From Mesostigma viride (taxonomy: Eukaryota > Streptophyta > Mesostigmatophyceae > Mesostigmatales > Mesostigmataceae): DNA of 64,000 bases. The position numbers and the translations under genes were made by a program. This document shows, piece after piece, positions 1-9,474 of the stretch (its first letter is position 1; each line of letters opens with the position of its first letter). Location: contig RPFO01001900.1 in the NCBI GenBank assembly GCA_009746045.1, positions 62,001-126,000 on the forward strand. The letters are read 5' to 3'. Under the pieces are notes generated by a model. The model was not told the origin of the DNA. It made no database searches and saw nothing but the letters and a program-made list of their open reading frames with translations.

Positions 1-1056
1 TACCCGAAGTTCGGGCCTTAACGGTGATTTGTAAGGTACACTCGCACCCGGGCCCGGGCCGGCAGAGACTACGGGTGCGGTGACCGTCGACTTTCTCTTG
101 GAGCCGATATACCCGGCGTTCCCGTAGCCGACGTACGGGTTCCCGTCCCTCCGCATCGCGCGGGACACCTTGGGCGCCTTGCCCTTCTCCACGCCCGTGT
201 ACGGGTTCATCGCCGACGCGATCCGATCGGATCGCATCCGGTGCGCCGAATCCAAAGCCACCTGGTACGCCCTGTGCTGCGTCACCCCGTGGATCTCGAA
301 CGGCGGGGGCGCCACCGCGTCCATCGCCGCCCTCCCCGCTATCCGTCCGCCCGCCATCGCCGCCTGTCCCGCCATCCTCCCCCCCGCCATCGCCGCCTGT
401 CCCGCCATCCGTCCGCCCGCCATCGCCGCCTGTCCCGCCATCCTCGCCGCCGCGCGCGTTACCGGCGACTGCAACACCGCGTTCGTCCCGTCGTATAGTT
501 GCTCTCCGATCACCTTGGACGCGTCGAACGCCGCGCGCCCGCCGCGCGCCGCCGCGGACAGAGCCGACGACGCCTGCGCGCCCACCTTGGACCAGTCGAC
601 GCCCGCGAGCGGGTCGAGCAGTTTGGCGGCGTGCATCGCGCCCGCTCTCTGCTTCGTCGAGGACGCGCTCGCCGCCAGTGAACACAGCGCATCGCGCGGG
701 AGCGCTACCAAACTCGCGGCGGGCTGTTGGGTGAGCGTGGAGACGATCTCGATCAATCGCCGTTGCGTGTCGGGGCCGCCCGCCAGGCCCTGGCGACACA
801 AGCCCGAGATCGTGCGGCCGACGATCTCGTCGCCCAGCAGGAGACACAGGGACGGTTTGGCCGCTTTCTGCAGGAATTCGGCGGGCAGGTCGGGGTACAT
901 GGCCGCGACGACGCGCGCCATCTCGTCCCTCTTGAGCGTCTTTCCGACGCCGCTCGCGCAGGACCCGACGCTCTCCCGCACCCAGCTCGCCACCTTGGCC
1001 GGGACGGCCTTGCCGCCCTCGTACAGCGAAAGTAACACGTTGCCCGGGGTCGTCAT
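1..1056 (-). CDS. Hypothetical Ala/Gly-rich protein with 11-residue repeats, C-terminus beyond window
   Basis: An open frame runs on the minus strand from ATG at 1056 to the left edge without a stop, so at least 352 residues are visible and the C-terminus is missing. The N-terminal ~200 residues look helical and mildly hydrophobic. They are followed by about three and a half copies of an 11-residue unit (RMAGQAAMAGG) encoded by a 33-bp tandem repeat. The region after the repeats is richer in Tyr, Asn and Gly (NPYTGVEKG, NPYVGYGNAGYIG), a style seen in virion structural proteins. A GTATAC element lies 10-20 bp upstream of the ATG. The opposite-strand frame is a Pro/Ala-rich shadow. Function unknown; a virion role is a guess. 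Confidence 0.6.
   Translation of the reverse strand, partial: MTTPGNVLLSLYEGGKAVPAKVASWVRESVGSCASGVGKTLKRDEMARVVAAMYPDLPAEFLQKAAKPSLCLLLGDEIVGRTISGLCRQGLAGGPDTQRRLIEIVSTLTQQPAASLVALPRDALCSLAASASSTKQRAGAMHAAKLLDPLAGVDWSKVGAQASSALSAAARGGRAAFDASKVIGEQLYDGTNAVLQSPVTRAAARMAGQAAMAGGRMAGQAAMAGGRMAGQAAMAGGRIAGRAAMDAVAPPPFEIHGVTQHRAYQVALDSAHRMRSDRIASAMNPYTGVEKGKAPKVSRAMRRDGNPYVGYGNAGYIGSKRKSTVTAPVVSAGPGPGASVPYKSPLRPELRV
341..450. repeat. 33-bp in-frame tandem repeat
   Basis: A 33-bp unit beginning gccatcgccgcctgtcccgc recurs at 353, 386 and 419 with only a few substitutions. It encodes the 11-residue repeats of the minus-strand gene covering it. The period is a multiple of three, so copy-number change would keep the frame. 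Confidence 0.85.
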
Positions 1057-1084
1057 GACGTGTGGTATACTTTTACCTATCAAT

Positions 1085-3280
1085 TTATTTTTTCGAACGC
1101 GCAATCCTCCTCATTTGGTCGATGAAATCGAAAACTCTTTTAAGTTCATCGCCCGTCACATATGTTGTCCCATTACTCGATATTTCTGCTATTTTGTGCC
1201 GTAACTCATCCTTGCTCGACGTATATTTTTTATTGTCGTAACTTGGCAATTGGTTCAAAAGCCCATTCACGTGTTCGACGAAATTCTGTCTGTTTGCACT
1301 CAGCCTCGCGTCGTATCTGGACAGCACGTCCAACACTCCTTTTTTCGCATCCTCAACAGACAACCTCGGCAACGGATCGTGACCCGTCGCGGCCGCCTCC
1401 GCCTTGGCAGAGTCCCGCGCCATGTCCTTCACTTTGTTCACCGCATTGATCAGGTTGTCCAAATCAACGCTCGAATCCTCCTCTTCGGACATCTGGATGA
1501 GTTTAAGAGCGAATTCCTCGATCTTGTCGACATCCTTTGTCTGGTCCAACGCGAACGGTTGCGTTTTCAACGCGTCCAACGCGGCCTGGGCGATGTGTTT
1601 CGAATCGAGATGGTCAAAGACGTCACGAGTTTCGGGCACGTCTTTCAACGCGTCGATCGTACTTTGTCCGTAATGGAAAGCCGGCACATTCGAGCCGGGA
1701 TTCATCATAGCATCCCACGCGCGCTGCACCAGCGCGCTCGCACCGTGCGACAGGAATTCGGCTCCCGACATCATCATATTAACGGGAGCCATCGCAGCAC
1801 GACCGGCGCCCACGAGTCCGCGTCTCGCCAGTCTCCCTGCCGCTCGCAGATACCTGTCCATATTTTCCCCTATCTCCAAGTATCCCATTTCGTCGTTGAG
1901 CATTTTCACGGCGAGGTCGTATACCACGTCCAACATTTTGCCCGAATCCGCGCCCGCTCTGATCTCTTCCTCATAACGTTCGCCAAGACCCATCTCATCG
2001 ATCACGGCGCGCTTTTCCTCTGCGGACAAAGGTTCAACATCGGACGTGGGTTCTTCTACGTTGGAATACATACGTTTTGCGAAACGAGACGCGTGGTCGA
2101 CAAATCTCTCGCTTAACCTTTTTGACACCTTCGTTGCGTCCACGACCTTGCTCGCGAGGAGTTTGCCCAACGCCTTCACTTGTAACGACACGGCCTCCAG
2201 ACCGTCTGGAAAAAAGAACGCGTCTTCGGCCCGTTCGTAATAATCGTTGATCAATGCGTCAACGTCCACGCCCTCCTCGAACATTGCCCGTTTCTTCATA
2301 AGTTCGTTGTACAGCTCCCTGTTCATTACCTCGATTTCTCGCACTTTGGATTCTCTTGTCGCCTCGTCCATAGGCGCGGCGACACTCGCGGATGGTTCAC
2401 TCGACGCGAACAAATTAAACGCTACCTCCTTGACCTTGTCTAACAAACTCCCGGAAAGCTTCCCGGTTCCTTTCCACGCCCACCCCGCGGCACTCTTCAA
2501 GCCTTTCCCAATCGACTTTATTTCCTTGATCATATCGACCATTTCTTCTGCCATTGCCTCCCTGCTATCGGGATGATCTTCCACGAACTTCGCGTACTTG
2601 TATGCCTCATCTAGGACGCTATCGTAATCACTCGTGCCCTTCGCACCGGTCACCTTTTCCATAAGATACGGCTTGATATTTCCCACCTCCTTGTTGATAA
2701 ACGCGAGTTTCTCCTCCTCTGTAGGTTCCGTTGCCGGATCTGGACCCGACACCGCCGGGGCGGGTACAGAGGCTTTGGGCGCGTCGTCGCTCCTCTCGTT
2801 GCCGCCCGAGTCGCCCGCCCCGTGCACCGGACGGAACCCCGGGTAGATCGGCGCCATCACGCGCTCAAAGTCCGACGGAAGCATCATCGGAGGCAACTTC
2901 GTACCGTAGTCCAAATCCAGGCGAGACGGCATACGAACCAGCTCCCCGTCGTCCGTCGTCACCCCCGGCCACCCGCCCCCCTCGCTCGCGTACACCGAGT
3001 TCAACGACGGCGGAACCGAAAGACCCTTGCGTCTCTCCACCTCCTCGACCGCGCGCATGATCCGCGCAAGCACGTCGCGGTCCACCATAACCACCCCGAA
3101 GTCCTCTGCCTGCCGCGCCGTGATGTCGCCGTACGGGACGGGCGGCGGTACGGCCTCGGCGGTCGGCTCGACGGGGGCGGCGTACCCCTCGTTCGCGTAC
3201 TTGGCGAAGTGCTCGTCGAAAATGTGCGGAGAAAAACCGTCGCCTCCTTGCACGTGCTGCAGGTACCGCGCGAGGCTCAT
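1085..3280 (-). CDS. Hypothetical 731-aa helical protein
   Basis: Uninterrupted 731-residue frame. The N-terminal ~150 residues contain Pro-rich stretches and a motif-poor globular part; residues ~180-200 are a Pro/Ala/Thr-rich linker. The rest is charged and helix-rich, with possible short amphipathic or hydrophobic segments (around GLVGAGRAAMAPVNMMMSGAEFL). No catalytic motif is recognised. The start is the first ATG, downstream of a poly-A/T stretch shared with the divergent gene starting at 3305. The frame is intact despite its length, unlike many neighbours. Probably a virion or late protein by analogy with long unassigned giant-virus proteins; this is inference only. Confidence 0.75.
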   Translation of the reverse strand: MSLARYLQHVQGGDGFSPHIFDEHFAKYANEGYAAPVEPTAEAVPPPVPYGDITARQAEDFGVVMVDRDVLARIMRAVEEVERRKGLSVPPSLNSVYASEGGGWPGVTTDDGELVRMPSRLDLDYGTKLPPMMLPSDFERVMAPIYPGFRPVHGAGDSGGNERSDDAPKASVPAPAVSGPDPATEPTEEEKLAFINKEVGNIKPYLMEKVTGAKGTSDYDSVLDEAYKYAKFVEDHPDSREAMAEEMVDMIKEIKSIGKGLKSAAGWAWKGTGKLSGSLLDKVKEVAFNLFASSEPSASVAAPMDEATRESKVREIEVMNRELYNELMKKRAMFEEGVDVDALINDYYERAEDAFFFPDGLEAVSLQVKALGKLLASKVVDATKVSKRLSERFVDHASRFAKRMYSNVEEPTSDVEPLSAEEKRAVIDEMGLGERYEEEIRAGADSGKMLDVVYDLAVKMLNDEMGYLEIGENMDRYLRAAGRLARRGLVGAGRAAMAPVNMMMSGAEFLSHGASALVQRAWDAMMNPGSNVPAFHYGQSTIDALKDVPETRDVFDHLDSKHIAQAALDALKTQPFALDQTKDVDKIEEFALKLIQMSEEEDSSVDLDNLINAVNKVKDMARDSAKAEAAATGHDPLPRLSVEDAKKGVLDVLSRYDARLSANRQNFVEHVNGLLNQLPSYDNKKYTSSKDELRHKIAEISSNGTTYVTGDELKRVFDFIDQMRRIARSKK

Positions 3281-3304
3281 TTATCATTCTCCCGACATAA
3301 AAAA

Positions 3305-3598
3305 ATGGACTTCCTGTTCGTACCCGCCGGAGACCACCCCGTCACCCACGGACGCGTGTCCAAATGGGACCGCGACCGCGTGTTCCGCTCTCTGCTCCAA
3401 TGCGACGACCCCGTCGCCATCCGCCACGGAGATTGCTGCGACGCGCGCGTCCTCGCCAATCCTCGCGCCAGGGAGGACGGACTCCCCTTGAACCTCTCCG
3501 CGACGCGCGCGTTCCAGACCCCCGTGCACGGCGACGTCGTCGCGCCCGGGCTCACGATGAGCGATTGGACGGACCACCTCGCCGCGCCCGATCGGTGA
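3305..3598 (+). CDS. Small hypothetical protein (97 aa)
   Basis: ATG at 3305 follows an A-run and diverges from the 731-aa gene, 24 bp apart. The product is 97 residues, compact and hydrophilic, with paired cysteines in the middle (GDCCDAR) and several Asp/His residues, and no membrane segment. A longer in-frame extension upstream is antisense to the divergent gene and is not used. No family recognised. Confidence 0.55.
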   Translation: MDFLFVPAGDHPVTHGRVSKWDRDRVFRSLLQCDDPVAIRHGDCCDARVLANPRAREDGLPLNLSATRAFQTPVHGDVVAPGLTMSDWTDHLAAPDR

Positions 3599-3725
3599 TC
3601 GCACGCCGGATCCCCGAAATCGAGTCGGTCGTGGCCGCGCGCACGGACGCGCGCGTCTACGACCGATACGAGAACGGCGACCCTCGATCGATCAGGCGAG
3701 GGTCATTGACCAAGGACGAGTGCGT

Positions 3726-3890
3726 TTACTTGTTCCACTGGGCACGGGCCTTCTGAATGGCCTGCTTGTAGGTGCCGCCGCGCCCCTGGTCCCACGTCTT
3801 CATGACGAGCTGGACCCACGGGTTCCTGGCGGCCGAACCGGGCCGGCGACGGATGCAGCCGTTGGGACGCCTCGGACGTCTCGCGACCAT
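3726..3890 (-). CDS. Small basic NPW/YKQAI protein conserved in large DNA viruses
   Basis: A 54-residue frame. It has a basic N-terminus (MVARRPRRPNGCIRRRPG) followed by NPWVQLVMKTW and then TYKQAIQKARAQWNK at the C-terminus. This NPW + ~15 residues + [ST]YKxAxxxA arrangement is a recurring short module in giant-virus and phycodnavirus proteins, often at the C-terminus or as a stand-alone small protein. The match is from memory of the family, not from a search. The product is highly basic, so DNA or virion-core packing is plausible. Confidence rests on the C-terminal match and on the frame closing exactly after it. Confidence 0.6.
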   Translation of the reverse strand: MVARRPRRPNGCIRRRPGSAARNPWVQLVMKTWDQGRGGTYKQAIQKARAQWNK

Positions 3891-3954
3891 CGTATCTTTC
3901 TATCAATCCGTTGCGATATTTTTTTGGACGCGTACAGCATTACGACGTGGCGTC

Positions 3955-5098
3955 ATGACCAAGGACAACATGTACGCGCCGGGGCTCGCGGACGAGCTCG
4001 CGCTGATCCCCACGAAACGCGTGCGTGTCGATTACAGGATCCGAGAGGAGCCCCATACGAAGGAGTTCCCCTCGAGGTCCACTACAAATTCCTGCGCAAG
4101 ACATTGTACTTGTGGATCCCGATCCCGAGCGGGTACTCCTCCGGCCTGACGAAAAAGTTGAGGGAGGAGCGGCCGCCGTACAACGACCTCGCGTACGTGC
4201 AGATCGACAGCCGGAAACGGGACAAGGCGCACACGCCGCCCGGGAAGGAGAACGAGGCCGAGCGACTGCGGAACAACTACCTGTACCTCGAATGGTTCTA
4301 CGTCCGTCCGCAGCAGTTTCGCGGGGACAGTACCAGCACGGAGAGGGCCTCGCTGGCGGGGCTCGGCAAGAAGCTCTTGTGCGCGGCGATCTTCCTCATG
4401 GTCGAAAAGGGGTTCGTGACGGACCCGGCCACCGCGGTCATCGGACTGGAGGCCGGCGGGGGACACTGCGAGATGTCGAAGGACTCCAAAAAGCGCAAGG
4501 CGCTCACCATGTCCGACGAGGACTTGCGCAAGTACCTCTTGCAGCACAAGGCCACGAACCGATACGTCGAGGTCACGACGAAGAAGATGAAGACGGAGGA
4601 GGACAAGGCGAAGTTTCGACGCACGACGGTGTGCGAGATCGAGGACAACCGCGAGCTCGCGGGGTACTACCGCCACCAGTACGGCTTCGAGATCTTCGAC
4701 GATAGCAACGGCCTCGGGTTCCTGATGGAGGCGCCCTTGATGACCGTCATCGGCAACTGTGGCGACACGTACAGGAGACCGGACGCGTTGCCCGACTTGA
4801 CGGCGGCGCACTCGTTGCCGGCCACGAGGACGACGCGGTCCGCGTCGAGGCGCCCACGGCCGCTCGGACGCCGGCGCCGGTGCCGATGCCGACGCAGGCC
4901 GCGAGGGCGTTGACTCGTCGCATCCGCGCATCTCCTCCTCCTCTCCCGCCCCCGCCCCCGCCCCCTCCGCCTCCGCCGGTCCCTGCAAGGAGACCCGCGA
5001 GGAAACGGAAACAGCCGCCGGCGCGGAGGGTGACGCGGTCGCAGACGCGGCCGCGGACGAAGGCGCAGACGCGGTGGCGCCTGACAGCGAGGACTTGA
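3955..5098 (+). CDS. GNAT-like acetyltransferase, frameshifted, Pro/Arg-rich tail
   Basis: The ATG at 3955 reads MTKDNMYAPGLADELALIP in frame 1. At about 4055-4075 the coding signal moves to frame 0 and continues with a globular domain to about 4760, then moves to frame 2 for a Pro-rich and Arg-rich basic tail ending at 5098. The globular part contains GLGKKLLCAAIFLMVEKGFV and, near its end, LAGYYRHQYGFEIF. The latter matches the late (Y)YxxxGF motif of GNAT N-acetyltransferases. Substrate unknown. At least two indels break the gene; each lies in GC-rich sequence, so either decay or sequencing indels could explain them. The basic tail would suit nucleic-acid or chromatin association (inference). 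Confidence 0.5.
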
Positions 5099-5132
5099 CG
5101 CAATATTTTTGTGCATATAATTATACGCGTCC

Positions 5133-6074
5133 ATGGGCTCGAAAGGACATAAGAAGACCCCGACGTCGAAAACGCTGAATGCGCTCAAAACCGCAGCCGC
5201 GGACGATTCCGCCATAATATGTTTCGACGGGGCGCTCAAAGGTACGAATCGGAGAGACGCGATTCGACTTTATCAGATCCTCTTCCCGGGCATCTCCTTG
5301 AAGGAAGTCCGCGCGATCCGACCGCCCGATCTGTGTTATAAACTGAACGTGGCCGTCGTCGACCGCCTGAGTCACGACGCGTGCGTACAGACACTCGCCT
5401 CAGATGGAGGCGTAACGCGCGACCAACTCGCGTCTGTCGCTGCCGTGTTGTTCGGACGGACACGTGACGAGTTCGCGAAAGAAACCAAGTCTGAGCTGTG
5501 CTCGATCGTGTCCAAACGTCTCAATGCAGGCCAGCGATTCTCTTTTCTGCGTCGTCTGATCCCCGCTCGTGTCATGACCATGATTCGCCAATTGGCGAAG
5601 ACGGTGTTCGCGGCCGTCGGAGACATATCCGTGTTAGTGTCTACGATCCCGTTTATAGATCAGTTGATGGATACGGTCCCGAAACCGGTCCGTCTGATGA
5701 TCCACGCACTCGCGGGGGCGCGCTCCGCCGGGACAAGTAATACTAAGATGAAAGGATACGTGTACCTCAACATGATCCCGGCGTTGATAAACATTGCGGG
5801 GTATCCCGTACCGCCTTGGATCACTCTCGCATTGCCCTTGCTGCACCCCGAGCGCTCCATCGATGACACCCTAAAAATGATGGCGGCGTCGGGCGGGGTC
5901 TTGGGCGTGCGCGAGGCGCGACGCGGCTTGCGGAGGTCCAAGTACGCACGAGACGCGGGGGTGGACGCCGAAGTCGAAAAGTTCCGGAAAGCGGAAATCG
6001 CGAGGGAGTCGCAAAAGATCCTCGAAGACCCGAAAGAACAGACCGGCCTGAGGATGAAAGGAGGAAAATTCTGA
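5133..6074 (+). CDS. Hypothetical 313-aa protein
   Basis: Intact frame of 313 residues. The N-terminus is Lys/Thr-rich and basic (GSKGHKKTPTSK), the middle is helical with a hydrophobic stretch around VFAAVGDISVLVSTIPFIDQLMD and another at YVYLNMIPALINIAGYPVPPWITLALPLL, and the C-terminus is strongly basic and charged. An AT-rich segment with TATAATTATAC lies just upstream of the ATG. It is followed after 26 bp by a co-directional small gene. No known family recognised; possibly membrane-associated. Confidence 0.7.
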   Translation: MGSKGHKKTPTSKTLNALKTAAADDSAIICFDGALKGTNRRDAIRLYQILFPGISLKEVRAIRPPDLCYKLNVAVVDRLSHDACVQTLASDGGVTRDQLASVAAVLFGRTRDEFAKETKSELCSIVSKRLNAGQRFSFLRRLIPARVMTMIRQLAKTVFAAVGDISVLVSTIPFIDQLMDTVPKPVRLMIHALAGARSAGTSNTKMKGYVYLNMIPALINIAGYPVPPWITLALPLLHPERSIDDTLKMMAASGGVLGVREARRGLRRSKYARDAGVDAEVEKFRKAEIARESQKILEDPKEQTGLRMKGGKF

Positions 6075-6100
6075 CAGACGAGGCACTTAAGAGGAACAAG

Positions 6101-6412
6101 ATGTCGCTCCTTTCTAAACTCCTCGCAGGGTCGTTAAACGGCACGGTGCACGAGCGCTTGTCGGACGAAATGATCAAAATGGCGGAACAGCGAGGGGACG
6201 TGAAAAATAGAACGAAATCGCTTAAAAAGGAGTTGATGAAACCGATCGACAGGCGTGTTATGGAGGACAGCTTTGATGAATTGGGGTATGCGGAAGAGAT
6301 CGGCAACCTGTCGGGGGACATCATCGCGCGCGTCCCCGTATTAGGGGACGTGCTCGGATTGGTCAAAGGTATCAAAGCCGTTCGTCAATGGTTGCCTGGT
6401 TATTCAGCTTAA
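6101..6412 (+). CDS. Small hypothetical protein (103 aa)
   Basis: 103 residues starting MSLLSKLLAGSLNG, co-directional and 26 bp behind the preceding gene. It has a charged helical middle and a hydrophobic C-terminal stretch (IIARVPVLGDVLGLVKGIKAV). Its C-terminal style resembles the membrane-facing segment of the preceding gene product, so the two may act together; that is inference. No family recognised. Confidence 0.6.
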   Translation: MSLLSKLLAGSLNGTVHERLSDEMIKMAEQRGDVKNRTKSLKKELMKPIDRRVMEDSFDELGYAEEIGNLSGDIIARVPVLGDVLGLVKGIKAVRQWLPGYSA

Positions 6413-6448
6413 CGACTTTATTCCTGTAATACGAATCGATACAAATTT

Positions 6449-7218
6449 TCACCGAGGCGGGATCGCGACGGTGGGCGCCTTGGCCTTGCCCTTGCTAAGA
6501 AACTTGTCTAAACTGTGTTTCGGGTTCGCGGACGGCCGCGGACGTTTCAACGTCAACTTGGCCTGTTCCGCGTCCCGCCGCTTCTTCGACTCCGCCGGGT
6601 CGCGGATCGTGGGCTCGCGCACGACCGCGTCCCTCTTCGTCCTCCGCGCCTTCTCGTTGATCTCGTACACGCAATGCACCTGTTGTATCACGTCCATCGT
6701 GAACGGAGGGTCCAACACGCGATGCAGCTCGAACGGGTCCGCCCCTCGGAACTCCTCGATCGTCATGTCCCCGCCGAACATCTTCAGCACGTCCGCGGCG
6801 GAGCGGGACGCACTCCCGGGAAAGCGCGCCGCTCGCGGCTCGGGTTCGACCGCCACAATTTCAGCATCATGTCGAACAGCCACATGTTCCGTAGTTCCCT
6901 CTGCGCCCCCGACGTGTCCATGTTATAGCTCTTGGCGCACGCGAATCCGCAGAACACGCCCTTCACCAAAAAACCCTTGCCCGGCTTGTACCCCACGGGC
7001 AGCACCGCCGGGACCCCGTCGAACGGGTGGCAGCAGTGCCAGCAGCACACGTCCGTCCGTTCCGGCCACGTGTCGCGGCGACCCTTCTCCAACAAGGCGC
7101 GTAACGGCGCGGCGCGCAACACGCGGTAGGGCGCCCCGTCCGAGATCGCCGGGCCCGTCTCGGCCCCGTCCATCTCGGCCTCGTGCTCCTCGAAGTCGTA
7201 CTCGGGGAGGTCGTCCAT
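6449..7218 (-). CDS. VLTF2-like late transcription factor with MYM/FCS-type zinc finger, one frameshift
   Basis: From ATG 7218 the first 140 residues are acidic, then carry CCWHCCHPFDG at ~58-68 and FCGFACAKSYN at ~89-99. This CxxCC...FCxxxCAxxYN arrangement is the FCS/MYM-type zinc finger typical of poxvirus A1L (VLTF-2)-type factors found in giant viruses. Coding then shifts frame near 6830 and continues through VLKMFGGDMTIEEFRGADPFEL to a basic C-terminus ending at 6449. The whole is ~256 residues, within the family's range. Role: activation of late viral promoters. It is the downstream gene of a minus-strand pair, starting 3 bp after the stop of the gene at 7222. The family name is from motif recognition only. 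Confidence 0.6.
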
Positions 7219-7221
7219 TCC

Positions 7222-8153
7222 TCAGTCCCTCTTCTTCGCGGCCGCGGCGTCGAACGTGTAGTGGGCCGTCCCGCCGGAACCGAGCGACTCCGTCACCGAT
7301 CTCGAATCGTACACCACGGTTTTTCCGTCGCCGAAGATGACGCGCAGGAAACAGGGCGGGTCCGACGAATCCCCTCCTTTCTCGACGTCCGCCTCGCCCT
7401 CGACCTCGCCCGCCCCCGCCCTCGCCCTCGCCCTCGCTCACGTCCCGGTCCTCCCACGGAGAGGGCGCGGACAGCCGGCCTCGCCTCGGGCGCCGGCCCA
7501 AGGCTCGCAGGGCGCGGCGACTCGACTTCTCGATCTCCGCGTGTCTCCACAGGGCCCAGACGAACTGAGGCAGACCCGCGGACGCGTAGAAGTCGCCGAG
7601 CGGACCCAGACTCCTCGCCACGCACCGTGTGCAGTCCTCGTCCTCCGCGTGCGGACGAGACCGTCCGAACGTCGCCGACAGAACCTTGCGCGAGAGCCGC
7701 GTCCTCGCGTCGACCGGGGGTCGCACCGTCTCCGTCTCCTCTTCATCTTTCCAGGGGGGAACGAAATACGACACGACAGAGGGTACGTCACCAAGAACGA
7801 CTCGGCGCCGCGGCGGAACGACACGGACAGGCTGCCCGGGGGGAGCCCGGCGGTGCGCGTCTCGGCGGAGAGCCGGTTCGACACGCCCCATTCGCACGCG
7901 AGGTCGTATCCCGTCGCCTCCCCCCACTCATCCCTCGCGGCGGCGGCGGCCCACCAATCGCGGAACCGCTCCGTCACGTCGAACCACGCGTCGTGGTCCG
8001 ACACGTACGCGCGATGGATCACGACGGCCGACCCCGAGTCGATCGGCGCGCCGATTCGGCGGCCCAGACGGCACGCGACCGCCACAGCCGCGCGACCATT
8101 GTCAGCAACGCGAACAGGAGGGACGCCATCACGGACTCCGTGATCGCGATCAT
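7222..8153 (-). CDS. Membrane-anchored hypothetical protein, several frameshifts
   Basis: ATG at 8153 opens a hydrophobic N-terminus (MIAITESVMASLLFALLTMVARLW), a likely membrane anchor. The coding signal then crosses frames: VVIHRAYVSDHDAWFDVTERFRDWW..., then YFVPPWKDEEETETVRPP...FYASAGLPQFVWALWRHAEIEKSSRR, a Gly/Glu-rich low-complexity stretch, and finally CFLRVIFGDGKTVVYDSRSV ending at 7222. About three indels are needed to connect these. The C-terminal block and the tight spacing to the VLTF2-like gene (3 bp) support one gene. An alternative GTG start at 8160 reads a different N-terminus. Function unknown. Confidence 0.45.
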
Positions 8154-8156
8154 CGT

Positions 8157-8656
8157 TCACGCATTCCGCAGAACATCTTTCAGCGCCGGGGAACGAAGCG
8201 ACGACGGGTCCGTGCGGTACGTCGTGCGGACGTACCGCTTCACAGAGTCCTCGACTGCGGGCGCGGCGGACGCAGGCGAGGCGACGGAGGACTTGCGACT
8301 CGGCGCACGGGACGGGGCAGGGGCGGGTTTCGGAGGGGGCAACGGAGGCTCCTCCTCCTCCTCCTCTTCCTCTTGCTCGGGTTCCTCGTCCTCTTCCTCG
8401 GGATCGTCGTCGAACTCGTCTTCCTCCTGGTCCTCGTCCGGCGGGGACTCGTCCTCCTCGTCTTCCTCCTCGAATCGCACGTCCTTGGGGGGCGGCTCCT
8501 TGGACACGCGGTGGGCAGGGGCGAGGGATTTAGACGTGCGGACGGCCTTAGTGGCGGCGGAGGACGACGACGACGGAGTCGACGCCGGTGCGCGCGGACG
8601 CAGCGTGAGGTCCTCGAACCACGAGTCGGATCCGGACTTGGCCGTCTTCAGAGGCA
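8157..8656 (-). CDS. Acidic low-complexity hypothetical protein
   Basis: Start chosen at ATG 8656 (MPLKTAKSGSDSWFEDLTLRP), which has an A/T-rich TATA-like stretch upstream; an in-frame ATG at 8738 would add 27 residues of unlikely sequence. The product is ~166 residues. Residues ~65-115 are a long Glu/Asp run with Pro-Glu blocks, then a Pro/Ala/Ser linker and a short basic C-terminal helix. Acidic tracts of this kind are common in giant-virus chromatin or histone-binding and virion proteins, but no specific function can be assigned. Confidence 0.6.
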
Positions 8657-8801
8657 TGGCGAGTCTTCTACCCCAGACGCGGCACTTATTTTTGGACCGG
8701 ACGAACGCGCCTTCACGGTTGCCCGTGTCCATCGCCATGTCTCCGGCAGCCGCGAACGAGTCCGAGGGGAGGGGAGGGGAGGGAGGGGAGGCGATACATC
8801 C

Positions 8802-9416
8802 AAAAGTTCGGGCTATGCGGATAGCCCGAACTTTTGGTATAGCCCGAACTTTTCGCGAAAATCGCTAGCGAAAACGCAAACTACGACCCAAACTTTTCGC
8901 CGTATCCGAGCCATTTGAAAAGTTCGGGCTATGGTTCGGGCTATCGATTTATAGCCCGAACCCGACCTTTTCTCCCCTTGGACGGGTGTGCGCATGCCTT
9001 GGTGCTTGCTTTCTCTTCTCTCTCTCTCCTTTCCCAACACATAAAATATACATGGATATGGTATATAGGATTGTCCTATTCCCAACACATAAAAATAGAG
9101 ACATTACTAACACATAAATATTTATGTGTTAGGAACATGGCTATCTTATATGTGTTAGGAATAGGTCTATATTTTATGTGTTAGGAAAGAGAGAGAGAGA
9201 GAGAGAAAAGGACAAGGCATACACCATCCACCCCGTCCAAGGGAAGAAATGGTCGGGTTCGGGCTATAAATCGATAGCCCGAACCATAGCCCGAACTTTT
9301 CAAATGGCTCGGAGATGGCGAAAAGTTTGGGTCGTAGTTTGCGTTTTCCCTAGCGATTTTCGCGAAAAGTTCGGGCTATCCGAAAAGTTCGGGCTATCCG
9401 CATAGCCCGAACTTTT
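8802..9416. repeat. ~615-bp near-perfect palindrome (long inverted repeat)
   Basis: Two ~300-bp arms are reverse complements of each other, meeting near 9109-9130 in the perfect 22-bp palindrome aacacataaatatttatgtg(tt). Each arm carries six copies of TTCGGGCTAT or its complement, the sequence around CGCGAAAATCGCTAGCGAAAACGCAAACTACGACCCAAACTTTTCGC, and CT/GA tracts near 9015-9030 and 9186-9206. Local sub-palindromes (TTCGGGCTATGCGGATAGCCCGAA) sit at the outer ends. The short ORFs here are by-products of the symmetry. It could fold into a cruciform, be a foldback-type mobile element, or be an origin or telomere-like structure. Confidence 0.85.
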
Positions 9417-9474
9417 CGTGGACCGCTCGACCCGGTCGCGAACATGTCGAACGCCGCCCTCGTGCTCGAAAGGG

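Noticed and set aside
170-1204. 344-aa plus-strand frame at the left edge
   Set aside because: Ala/Pro/Arg-rich shadow of the minus-strand gene, which has plausible composition and a promoter-like element.
4667-5239. 190-aa minus-strand frame over the GNAT-like gene tail
   Set aside because: Arg-rich reverse complement of Pro-rich coding on the plus strand.
8813-9405. Short frames on both strands in the palindrome
   Set aside because: They mirror each other because of the inverted symmetry and have no independent support.
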